From an uncultured Eubacterium sp. (GTDB lineage: Bacteria > Bacillota_A > Clostridia > Lachnospirales > Lachnospiraceae): a stretch of 5,791 nucleotides of DNA. Position 1 is the first letter of the stretch. Every line of letters begins with the position of its first letter. The notes under the pieces were generated by a model. It did no database searches. It was not told the origin of the DNA and saw only the letters and a program-made list of their open reading frames with translations. Positions 1-5,618 of the stretch are shown in pieces. Both the position numbers and the translations under genes were made by a program. The stretch is taken from the NCBI GenBank assembly GCA_948560485.1, contig CAOXUF010000150.1, positions 1 through 5,791 of the forward strand. Direction: 5' to 3'.

Positions 1-43
1 TGGAATCTCGTGACTGGAGTTCAGACGTGTGCTCTTCCGATCT
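1..43. other. Illumina TruSeq i7 adapter remnant (not genomic)
   Basis: Positions 10-43 match, base for base from memory, the 34-base Illumina multiplexing Read 2 primer/adapter, ending in the familiar GCTCTTCCGATCT. The eight bases before it (2-9, GGAATCTC) sit where the i7 index belongs. They are the reverse complement of GAGATTCC, which I recall as TruSeq HT index D704. The single T at position 1 fits the last base of the P7 segment. Genomic sequence therefore begins at about position 44. The likely cause is read-through of a short insert with untrimmed reads, carried into the assembly at a contig end. No biological meaning should be given to these bases. Confidence 0.98.
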
Positions 44-52
44 AACCGGAAT

Positions 53-316
53 CTATTCCTCAATGACATAAAAATCTAAATAGTCAAAATCAATAGATTC
101 AACAAAGCTGTCCGCATAAAATCTTGTGCGGGCAATTTTTTTAAACTCATTAATATTCGTATCAAGCCATATTGGATTGCTGAGATCAAATTCTTCGCAC
201 ATCATTTCAAGAGCCTGAAATATTTTGTGTGTTCGTGTATCATTTACATCCAGTTCTATTGTGGTGCTTTGTAACATTTTATTGTTCTTAAAGGTTCTGC
301 CCCATACTCGAAACAT
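53..316 (-). CDS. Conserved hypothetical protein, 87 aa, function unknown
   Basis: I do not recognise a function. The 87-residue protein is soluble, with no signal peptide or membrane segment. A short beta-like start (MFRVWGRTFK) is followed by an acidic stretch, a probable helix around residues 28-42 (THKIFQALEMMCEEF), the motif PIWLD at 48-52, a basic segment with TRFYADSF around 64-71, and an acidic, aromatic C-terminus (ESIDFDYL, 73-80). From memory, small proteins with the same DTRTHKIF, PIWLD and IDFDYL blocks are common in Lachnospiraceae and are annotated only as hypothetical. I chose the start at 316 rather than the in-frame ATG at 334 because AGGAG (325-329) lies 8 bases before 316 and the upstream ATG would overlap that site. 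The gene is divergent from gdpP and has its own promoter. The stop codon is genomic and lies 10 bases inside the adapter junction, so the gene is complete, but its downstream neighbour is lost. Confidence 0.85.
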   Translation of the reverse strand: MFRVWGRTFKNNKMLQSTTIELDVNDTRTHKIFQALEMMCEEFDLSNPIWLDTNINEFKKIARTRFYADSFVESIDFDYLDFYVIEE

Positions 317-324
317 ATTATAAT

Positions 325-329
325 CTCCT
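325..329 (-). promoter_or_regulatory. Ribosome binding site deciding the start of the 87-aa gene
   Basis: On the minus strand, AGGAG stands 8 bases before the ATG at 316-314. The in-frame upstream ATG at 334-332 begins before this site and has no purine-rich motif of its own. The shorter, 87-residue product is therefore preferred. Confidence 0.8.
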
Positions 330-347
330 AACATATAAACTGTATAA

Positions 348-376
348 ATTTTAAAATAAAAACTTGAAACTGTAAA
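348..376 (-). promoter_or_regulatory. Sigma-A-type promoter for the 87-aa gene
   Basis: Reading the minus strand, a TTTACA box (376-371) and a TAAAAT box (353-348) are separated by exactly 17 bases. Transcription would start near 341, leaving a leader of about 25 bases that carries the AGGAG site. This is a pattern match in A+T-rich sequence, so chance is possible, but position and spacing both fit. Confidence 0.6.
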
Positions 377-392
377 GAAAAAATTACTTACT

Positions 393-420
393 TTGTTTCG
401 CTACAAAAATGTGGTATACT
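393..420 (+). promoter_or_regulatory. Promoter of the gdpP-rplI-dnaB operon (extended -10)
   Basis: A TTGTTT box (393-398) lies 16 bases before TATACT (415-420). The -10 box is preceded by TGG, giving the extended -10 pattern TGnTATAnT common in low-G+C Gram-positives. The start would be near 427, leaving a leader of about 37 bases before the ATG at 464, too short for a riboswitch. The two divergent promoters share a gap of under 100 bases, so they could influence each other. Confidence 0.7.
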
Positions 421-448
421 AAACAATACTAGGCATATTGTGCCTGTT

Positions 449-455
449 AGAGAGG
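449..455 (+). promoter_or_regulatory. Ribosome binding site deciding the gdpP start
   Basis: AGAGAGG lies 8 bases before the ATG at 464. The frame is also open back to a GTG at 440, but that codon has only a weak AGG upstream. The ATG at 464 is therefore preferred, giving 683 rather than 691 residues. Confidence 0.75.
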
Positions 456-463
456 TAAAAGAA

Positions 464-2515
464 ATGGGGAATAATAAAGTAAAAGTGCGGGGCAATTTAT
501 TACATTATATTAAATGGCCATTGTATTTAAACATTATTTGGATTGTGTTTGTGGGGCTTGGGTATGTAGTCAATATCAAAGCCGGTGCAATCATGACCTT
601 TGCAGAAATAGTTTATTTTATAATTACTATTTCCGTTTATTTTGTGTTTAAGCAGAATATTATGAAAAACTTAGTTGATTTTGGAGCAGAGTATAGTCAT
701 ATTCAACATCAGATGCTGCATGATATGGAGATACCATACAGTTTGCTGGACGAACATGGAAGGATTTTATGGACAAATACACAGATGGATGTAATTTGCG
801 GAGAAAAGTCCTTAAAAAATAAATTAGTGACAACTGTGTTTACAGATTTGAAAAAAGAAGATCTGACTTTTGATGAGAAAAGCAGAAATGAGATTGAAAT
901 TAGATATGAAGAGCATGTATATAAAATCATTTTGAAGAGATTTTCTATGAATGATTTACAGGAAAATGATTTGGCGGAGGCACTAACAAATACAGAGAAT
1001 AGTTTAATATCTATGTATATGTTTGATGAGACTTTAGTACATCAGTTAACAAAGGAAAATAAGGGAGAGAAATCTGTAACAGGACATATTTATATTGATA
1101 ATTATGATGAGGTTCTTCAAAGTGTAGAGGCAACCAGAAGAACACTGCTTGTTGCACTTATTGATAGAAAAATAAATAAGTATTTTGCGCAGTATGATGG
1201 AATTGTCAGAAAACTGGAGAATGACAAATATTTTGTTGTTTTTAAAACGAAATATATTAACAAAATGCAGACGAATAAATTTTCTATTCTGGATGAAGTA
1301 AAGACAGTAAATATCGGAAATGGACTGCCGGTAACACTCAGCATTGGTATTGGAATGGGAGGAAATGGACTGGTAGACAATTATGATCTGGCAACGGCTG
1401 CGATTGACATGGCATTAGGCCGTGGTGGAGACCAGGCAGTTTTGAAAGATGGAAGCAAGCTGTATTTTTATGGTGGAAAATCAAAATCTGTAGAAAAAAA
1501 TACGAAGGTCAAGTCCAGAGTTATGGCAACAGCCTTTAGGGATTTGATTGAGACAAAAGAGACAATTTATATTATGGGGCATCATATAGGAGATAATGAT
1601 TCATTTGGTGCTTCCGTTGGTTTTTATAGAATTGCAAAAACTATTGGAAAGGAAGTACATATTGTACTGGGAGAAGTGAGCAGCAGCGTAGTTCCGTTGG
1701 TTGATACTTTCAGAGAGTCAGAGTTTTATGAAGAAGATATGTTTATATCAGGAAGTGATGCGGCAGCAAATATTGGGAAAAATGATGCCTTAATTATTGT
1801 TGACTGCAGCAGGGCAGGCTACACAGAGTATCCGGAATTGGTTCGAAGAACACAATGTCTGCTGGTATTTGACCATCACAGACAGGCAGAGGATGTAATA
1901 GATAATGCACAGTTATCTTATATTGAATTGGCATCATCGTCTACCTGTGAAATGGTTGTCGAAATTATGCAGTATATTCCTGAGACAGTTAAGATTAATA
2001 AGTTAGAGGCAGAGGCGGTATATGGTGGAATTATGATTGATACGAATAATTTCACAAATAGAACCGGGGTCAGAACTTTTGAAGCGGCGGCATTTTTGAA
2101 AAGAAATGGTGCAGATATTACAAAGGTTCGCAGGATGTTCCGGGATGATATTGGAGAGTATAAGGCGAAAGCCACAGCAATTCAGAATACAGAAATATAC
2201 AAAGATGAGTATGCAATATCAGTATGCACAGCAAAAGAAGTGTCCTCTCCGACGGTAATAGGAGCACAGGCGGCAAACGAACTGCTTAATGTTAAAGGAG
2301 TTAAAGCGTCATTTGTATGTACTGCATATAATGATCAGATATATATTAGTGCAAGGTCGCTTGATAAAATAAATGTGCAGTTAATTATGGAGGAGTTTGG
2401 TGGCGGCGGTCACATGAATCTGGCAGGAGCACAGGTGAAGGATCAGCCATTGGGAGAAGTTATACAGCAGTTGAAAAATATAATTAGTAAAAGAATAGAG
2501 GAAGGAGATTTTTAA
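464..2515 (+). CDS. gdpP: GdpP-type cyclic-di-AMP phosphodiesterase (DHH/DHHA1)
   Basis: A membrane-anchored enzyme that hydrolyses c-di-AMP to pApA. In the family this affects potassium and osmotic balance, cell-wall stress and beta-lactam tolerance. Residues are counted from the ATG at 464 (683 aa; the Bacillus homologue is about 659). Two membrane segments lie near 18-36 and 44-62, followed by a weak PAS-like domain (about 84-160) and a degenerate GGDEF domain (about 205-340) in which the signature loop reads NDKYF (253-257), so it should not make c-di-GMP. The DHH catalytic domain has H373, D377 and D379 in GHHIGDND, D447 in VDCSR, DHH at 470-472, and D526 followed by NNF and RT. The DHHA1 domain has GGGGH at 646-650 followed by AG. 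All metal-binding positions expected of the family are present, so the enzyme is probably active. It is first in an operon and its TAA overlaps the rplI ATG by one base. The call is firm; heme or ppGpp control is known only for relatives. Confidence 0.96.
   Translation: MGNNKVKVRGNLLHYIKWPLYLNIIWIVFVGLGYVVNIKAGAIMTFAEIVYFIITISVYFVFKQNIMKNLVDFGAEYSHIQHQMLHDMEIPYSLLDEHGRILWTNTQMDVICGEKSLKNKLVTTVFTDLKKEDLTFDEKSRNEIEIRYEEHVYKIILKRFSMNDLQENDLAEALTNTENSLISMYMFDETLVHQLTKENKGEKSVTGHIYIDNYDEVLQSVEATRRTLLVALIDRKINKYFAQYDGIVRKLENDKYFVVFKTKYINKMQTNKFSILDEVKTVNIGNGLPVTLSIGIGMGGNGLVDNYDLATAAIDMALGRGGDQAVLKDGSKLYFYGGKSKSVEKNTKVKSRVMATAFRDLIETKETIYIMGHHIGDNDSFGASVGFYRIAKTIGKEVHIVLGEVSSSVVPLVDTFRESEFYEEDMFISGSDAAANIGKNDALIIVDCSRAGYTEYPELVRRTQCLLVFDHHRQAEDVIDNAQLSYIELASSSTCEMVVEIMQYIPETVKINKLEAEAVYGGIMIDTNNFTNRTGVRTFEAAAFLKRNGADITKVRRMFRDDIGEYKAKATAIQNTEIYKDEYAISVCTAKEVSSPTVIGAQAANELLNVKGVKASFVCTAYNDQIYISARSLDKINVQLIMEEFGGGGHMNLAGAQVKDQPLGEVIQQLKNIISKRIEEGDF
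2502..2507 (+). promoter_or_regulatory. Ribosome binding site of rplI inside the gdpP end
   Basis: AAGGAG lies 7 bases before the rplI ATG, entirely within the last codons of gdpP. With the TAATG stop-start overlap, this suggests translational coupling. The strong site would still let L9 be made at a higher level than the phosphodiesterase. Confidence 0.75.
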
Positions 2516-2961
2516 TGAAAGTTATTTTATTGGAAGATGTTAAGACATTAGGGAAAAAGGGACAAGTTGTAGAAGTTAATGATGGATATGCCAGAAATTT
2601 TATTTTAAAGAAAAACTTAGGTCTGGAGGCAACAGGAAAGAATCTTAATGACTTAAAGTTACAGCAGAAAAATGCTGAAAAAGTTGCAAAAGAAAAACTT
2701 GAAGCAGCTCAGGCTGTTGCAAAAGATTTAGAAGATAAATCTATAACAGTTAAGATTCAGGCAGGTGTAGAGGGAAAAGTATTCGGATCTATTTCCAGCA
2801 AGGAGATTGCGTTAGAGGCAAAGAAGCAGTTAAATATGGAAATTGATAAAAAGAAAATTGTAATTGCGGATGCAATTAAATCACTTGGAACATATAATGT
2901 GAATATCAAGTTACATAAAGATGTAGTAGGAACACTGGCAGTAAAAGTAGTTGCAAAATAA
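2515..2961 (+). CDS. rplI: 50S ribosomal protein L9
   Basis: Large-subunit protein that binds 23S rRNA near the base of the L1 stalk. In bacteria it supports reading-frame maintenance and subunit maturation. The 148 residues match the usual length of about 149. The N-terminal RNA-binding domain begins with MKVILLEDVKTLGKKGQVV and carries the L9 signature around residues 13-40 (G..V.VNDGYARNFIL, then GLEAT). A long charged connecting helix spans about 41-75 and is rich in K, E and A. The C-terminal domain includes GKVFGSISSKEIA and ends in LHKDVVGTLAVKVV. The start overlaps the gdpP stop as TAATG and has a good ribosome site. The dnaB gene follows after 26 bases with no terminator between them. 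The order gdpP-rplI-dnaB is conserved in Bacillus and many other Firmicutes. Nothing is odd about the protein. Confidence 0.98.
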   Translation: MKVILLEDVKTLGKKGQVVEVNDGYARNFILKKNLGLEATGKNLNDLKLQQKNAEKVAKEKLEAAQAVAKDLEDKSITVKIQAGVEGKVFGSISSKEIALEAKKQLNMEIDKKKIVIADAIKSLGTYNVNIKLHKDVVGTLAVKVVAK

Positions 2962-2987
2962 CGAACTGATGAAACGGAGAAAAGTTT

Positions 2988-4331
2988 ATGGATGAGGCAG
3001 TTGTAAAAAGAATTATGCCCCATAGTAATGAGGCAGAGCAGGCAGTAATCGGTTCTATGATTATGGATGCTGAGGCTATTACGGTTGCGATGGAAAAACT
3101 ATCAGATAGTGATTTTTATAATAAGCAATATGGTTCCTTATATAAGGCTATGGTGGAGCTGTATAATGAAGGACGCGAATGCGATCTTGTTACAATTAAA
3201 ACGAAGTTAGAAGAGATGGAAGTGCCATCAGAAGTAATTAGTATCGATTTTATTCGAAATATCTTAGATATGGTACCAACATCGGCTAACATTAAACAGT
3301 ATGCCGAGATTGTATATGAAAAGTCGGTCATGCGCAATTTAATCCGGGCAAATGAAAATATTGCAAATACATGTTATGCCGGAAATAAACCATTAGATGC
3401 TATATTGGAAGAAACAGAAAAGAACATTTTTGATTTAATTCAGACTGGGAATACCGGAGATTATGTTCCGGTAAGACAGATTGTATTGAATGTTTTTGAT
3501 AAAATTGAACAGGCGGCACAGACGAAAGGAACGATTACAGGGCTTGAAACCGGATTTAGAAAGTTAGATACGCAGTTGTCGGGACTTCAGCCATCAGACC
3601 TTATTTTGCTTGCGGCAAGACCATCGGTTGGTAAAACAGCATTTGTATTAAATATAACAGAGACAATTGCGGTAAGACATAATATTCCGGTAGCGATATT
3701 TAGTTTGGAGATGTCAAGTGAACAGTTGATAAATCGTATTCTCTCGCAGCATTCGATGGTTAGTTCCCAGAAAATCCGTATTGGTGATTTGAGTGACAGT
3801 GAATGGGAGAATATTGTAGAGTCAGCAAATATTATTGGAAATTCTAACATTATTATAGATGATACTCCGGGTATCAGTATTGGAGAAATGCGTTCAAAGT
3901 GTAGAAAATTTAAACTGGAGAAAGATATACAGTTAGTTATTGTGGATTATCTTCAGTTAATGACTACGAATACTCCACATGGAAGCCGTGAGCAGGAAAT
4001 TTCAGAGATTTCCAGAACGTTGAAAGGTATTGCGAGGGAGTTAAACGTGCCGGTAATTGCGTTGTCGCAGCTTAACAGGGCATCTGAAACAAGAGAAGAC
4101 AGGAAGCCGATTATGGCAGACTTGCGTGAATCCGGTTCTATTGAGCAGGATGCCGATGTGGTTATGCTGCTGTCCAGATTCTATGATAGAGAAAAGAAGG
4201 AAGAGGATAGAAATAGAATTATTTTAAATGTTGCAAAGCAGAGAAATGGTCCGGTTGGAGAAGTAGAACTGGTTTGGCTGCCACAGTATACGAAATTTAA
4301 GGATGCTGAATTACCGGGAGACCAGATTTAA
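2988..4331 (+). CDS. dnaB: Replicative DNA helicase DnaB (DnaC in Bacillus naming)
   Basis: Hexameric ATP-driven helicase that unwinds DNA at the replication fork and recruits primase. The 447 residues match the family's usual 440-470. The N-terminal helical domain (about 10-110) opens with the typical PHSNEAEQAVIGSM block. A linker follows, then the RecA-like motor from about 180. Visible motor elements are Walker A ARPSVGKT with K216 and T217, the catalytic glutamate E241 in FSLEMS, Walker B VIVDYLQLM with D320, the RESGSIEQDAD segment, and AKQRNGPVG with K417 and the arginine finger R419. No intein interrupts the common insertion sites. The ATG at 2988 is preceded by GGAGA (2976-2980) at 7 bases. 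It is third in the gdpP-rplI-dnaB operon and the last gene before the terminator at 4437-4467. No helicase loader gene is in the window. Confidence 0.98.
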   Translation: MDEAVVKRIMPHSNEAEQAVIGSMIMDAEAITVAMEKLSDSDFYNKQYGSLYKAMVELYNEGRECDLVTIKTKLEEMEVPSEVISIDFIRNILDMVPTSANIKQYAEIVYEKSVMRNLIRANENIANTCYAGNKPLDAILEETEKNIFDLIQTGNTGDYVPVRQIVLNVFDKIEQAAQTKGTITGLETGFRKLDTQLSGLQPSDLILLAARPSVGKTAFVLNITETIAVRHNIPVAIFSLEMSSEQLINRILSQHSMVSSQKIRIGDLSDSEWENIVESANIIGNSNIIIDDTPGISIGEMRSKCRKFKLEKDIQLVIVDYLQLMTTNTPHGSREQEISEISRTLKGIARELNVPVIALSQLNRASETREDRKPIMADLRESGSIEQDADVVMLLSRFYDREKKEEDRNRIILNVAKQRNGPVGEVELVWLPQYTKFKDAELPGDQI

Positions 4332-4406
4332 TATCAAGCGTGTGGCAGGAATTTTATTTGTTCGACATATACGCAAAAGGTTACAAAATTTGCAGTGATA
4401 TAAGTG

Positions 4407-4436
4407 TTGAATGGCACATATAATTAGATTTATAAT
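4407..4436 (+). promoter_or_regulatory. Probable promoter of the MerR-like gene, abutting the terminator
   Basis: TTGAAT (4407-4412) and a perfect TATAAT (4431-4436) are separated by 18 bases. The start is expected near 4443, inside the left arm of the terminator hairpin, so RNA begun here would lack most of that arm and should not terminate there. A second TATAAT at 4419-4424 has no well-spaced -35 box. The leader to the ATG at 4534 would be about 90 bases. Confidence 0.55.
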
Positions 4437-4467
4437 AGAGTTGTTCTTAGGGGGACAACTCTTTTTT
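4437..4467 (+). terminator. Rho-independent terminator of the gdpP-rplI-dnaB operon
   Basis: AGAGTTGT (4437-4444) pairs perfectly with ACAACTCT (4455-4462). The stem can extend inward by U-G, C-G and U-G pairs, leaving a four-base loop. Six T residues (4462-4467) follow immediately. It lies about 105 bases after the dnaB stop, and only the plus-strand direction has a good T run. Confidence 0.88.
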
Positions 4468-4521
4468 CGCATATTGGGAGCATAATAAATTGTTTGAAAA
4501 GAGAGAGTTTCACGGTAAAGT

Positions 4522-4529
4522 AAGGAGGT
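4522..4529 (+). promoter_or_regulatory. Strong ribosome binding site of the MerR-like gene
   Basis: AAGGAGGT, close to a full anti-16S match, ends 4 bases before the ATG at 4534. It fixes the start and predicts efficient translation. Confidence 0.85.
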
Positions 4530-4533
4530 CAAA

Positions 4534-5295
4534 ATGGGGGAAAAACGATATATTATATCAGATGCTTCGAAAATGTTGGGAGTGGAGTCGCATGTTTTAA
4601 GATATTGGGAAGAGGAGTTAAACGTGGTGATTCCGAGAAATGAAATGGGACATCGATATTACACAGACAATCATATTAATCTGCTAAAAAATGTAAGGGA
4701 TTTAAAAAACCAGGGGTATAGTCTTAGAACAATCAAAATGATGTTGACAGATCCTGATACCAGAGAGGGAGAGGCGCATAATGCCAGAGCAGGTATGTCG
4801 ATGCCGCTTACTGCCAGAGAGGTTAGTGCACCGGTAATGCAGCAGTCTGTGAGAGTGGAAAACACAGGCATGGTAAGTGGATATAATGATATGGCAGGAA
4901 AAGGAGTAGCAGAGCAGGGAGCGTCAGGGAGCAAGATGGAGCAGTTTCAGGCGATTATGAATAAAGTGGTATGTAAAGCATTAAAAGAAAGTGCCTCGGA
5001 ATTAGGGAAAGAGGTCAGCGGCAACGTTAGTGAAACAGTTCTAAAGGAAATGAATTATCTGATTCGTACTCAGGATGAGCGGGAAGAAGAACGATTTAAA
5101 AAACTGGATGAAGCAATGCGTTCTAAACAGAAAATGAGCAGAAAAGATAAAAAGAAACAGGTAAAAGCAGAAAAACTGCTCTTAAAGAAAACAAAGAAAC
5201 AGGAACAAAAAGAAAAACAGGAAAAACAAAAAAAGGCAGCTGCAGAAAAGAAAAAGCAGGATTTACATATTGGTAAAAAAGTTGTAACAGAATAA
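4534..5295 (+). CDS. MerR-type DNA-binding protein with coiled coil and lysine-rich tail
   Basis: A 253-residue protein of unknown exact role. Residues about 5-72 form a MerR-type winged helix: the recognition part is SDASKMLGVESHVLRYWEEE (9-28), the wing includes GHRYY (39-43), and the closing helices contain INLLKNVRDLKNQGYSLRTI. Residues 73-133 look like a flexible linker. Residues about 134-195 are probably helical or coiled-coil, including TQDEREEERFKKLDEAMR (179-196), which resembles the end segment seen in phage and Bacillus MerR-like proteins called DUF3967. Residues 198-249 hold about 22 lysines in 52 positions. There is no ligand-binding or metal-binding domain of classical MerR regulators. 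The layout recalls Bacillus RacA, a DNA-binding chromosome-anchoring protein; this is a resemblance in architecture, not proven homology. It has its own promoter, lies downstream of dnaB and is convergent with the ferredoxin gene. DNA binding is a confident call; the cellular role is not. Confidence 0.8.
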   Translation: MGEKRYIISDASKMLGVESHVLRYWEEELNVVIPRNEMGHRYYTDNHINLLKNVRDLKNQGYSLRTIKMMLTDPDTREGEAHNARAGMSMPLTAREVSAPVMQQSVRVENTGMVSGYNDMAGKGVAEQGASGSKMEQFQAIMNKVVCKALKESASELGKEVSGNVSETVLKEMNYLIRTQDEREEERFKKLDEAMRSKQKMSRKDKKKQVKAEKLLLKKTKKQEQKEKQEKQKKAAAEKKKQDLHIGKKVVTE

Positions 5296-5300
5296 ATAAG

Positions 5301-5336
5301 AAAAGAGACCACCAATTTGGCAGGTCTCTTTTAATT
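5301..5336. terminator. Two-way terminator between the MerR-like and ferredoxin genes
   Basis: AAAAGAGACC (5301-5310) pairs perfectly with GGTCTCTTTT (5323-5332), a 10-base stem around a 12-base loop. The loop can form a small CCA/TGG inner pairing. T-rich sequence follows on both strands. The hairpin begins 5 bases after the MerR-like stop and, on the other strand, 7 bases after the ferredoxin stop, so it serves both convergent genes. Confidence 0.9.
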
Positions 5337-5339
5337 TAA

Positions 5340-5513
5340 TTAAGCATCTAATTCAATAGAACCTGTAGGGCAAGCGCCTGTACAAGCTCCACATTCGATA
5401 CATGCAGCTTCATCGATAACGAAAACTCCGTCACCTTCTGAAATAGCACCAACTGGGCAGGCACCTGCGCATGCACCACAACCGATGCATCCATCGTTAA
5501 TTTTGTAAGCCAT
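5340..5513 (-). CDS. 2[4Fe-4S] ferredoxin, clostridial type, 57 aa
   Basis: A small soluble electron carrier that accepts low-potential electrons from enzymes such as pyruvate:ferredoxin oxidoreductase and passes them to hydrogenase, Rnf or electron-bifurcating complexes; these partners are family knowledge and none is in the window. Translated by hand it begins MAYKINDGCIGCGACAGACP and carries two CxxCxxCxxxCP motifs. By family rule, C9, C12, C15 and C48 bind one cluster, and C38, C41, C44 and C19 the other. All eight cysteines and both prolines (P20, P49) are present. The length of 57 matches the family's 55-60. The start at 5513 follows a near-perfect ribosome site. Codon use differs from its neighbours: six of ten glycines are GGT, half of the isoleucines are ATC with no ATA, and G+C is about 47% by my count. 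This fits strong expression rather than transfer. It is transcribed alone. Confidence 0.97.
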   Translation of the reverse strand: MAYKINDGCIGCGACAGACPVGAISEGDGVFVIDEAACIECGACTGACPTGSIELDA

Positions 5514-5521
5514 TGTATAAG

Positions 5522-5528
5522 CCTCCTT
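5522..5528 (-). promoter_or_regulatory. Strong ribosome binding site of the ferredoxin gene
   Basis: On the minus strand, AAGGAGG sits 8 bases before the ATG (5513-5511). It is an almost ideal site and agrees with the biased codons of a highly expressed gene. Confidence 0.9.
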
Positions 5529-5547
5529 TAAGTTTTATAGAAATATA

Positions 5548-5576
5548 ATAATACAATTGCCGACATAATGCAACAA
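5548..5576 (-). promoter_or_regulatory. Sigma-A-type promoter of the ferredoxin gene
   Basis: On the minus strand, TTGTTG (5576-5571) and TATTAT (5553-5548) are separated by exactly 17 bases. Transcription would begin near 5541, leaving a leader of about 27 bases that contains the ribosome site. The spacer holds TGTCGGCAA, only loosely like a Spo0A box. The surroundings are very A+T-rich, so alternative boxes exist. Confidence 0.6.
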
Positions 5577-5618
5577 TATAATATTTTACATTAATAGAAA
5601 TATGTACTATCAAGTAAG

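Larger units (their letters stand above)
4332..4533 (+). other. Intergenic region between dnaB and the MerR-like gene
   Basis: Apart from the promoter and terminator listed separately, I see no gene here. One frame from 4333 stays open for about 30 codons after the dnaB stop, but it has no start codon or ribosome site. TTCGACA at 4361-4367 is the complement of TGTCGAA, the core of a Spo0A binding box; this is only a short-word match. The last 60 bases before the ATG are purine-rich leader with no stable hairpin that I can find. Confidence 0.5.

Noticed and set aside
317..334. Upstream ATG start for the minus-strand 87-residue gene (93 residues)
   Set aside because: Its first codons contain the AGGAG ribosome site of the downstream ATG, and nothing purine-rich precedes it.
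392..407. TTTGT...ACAAA inverted repeat in the gdpP promoter as an operator
   Set aside because: Only five A+T-rich pairs around a six-base gap; expected by chance in this composition.
440..463. Longer gdpP start at the GTG codon, giving 691 residues
   Set aside because: The ATG at 464 has AGAGAGG at 8 bases, while the GTG has only a weak AGG upstream and would add eight residues not typical of the membrane-anchored N-terminus.
421..463. A c-di-AMP (ydaO-type) riboswitch in front of gdpP
   Set aside because: The predicted leader is only about 37 bases, far too short for this riboswitch, and no matching fold is visible.
709..2175. Several minus-strand open frames inside gdpP
   Set aside because: They are shadows of the strongly supported gdpP frame, with no ribosome sites or recognisable domains.
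2988..4331. Intein within DnaB
   Set aside because: DnaB is a frequent intein host, but Walker A and the later motor motifs run uninterrupted and the length is normal.
5070..5315. Minus-strand open frame opposite the MerR-like gene, rich in Phe, Ser and Cys
   Set aside because: It is the complement of the lysine- and glutamate-rich tail, its composition follows from that, and it has no ribosome site; it also runs through the terminator.
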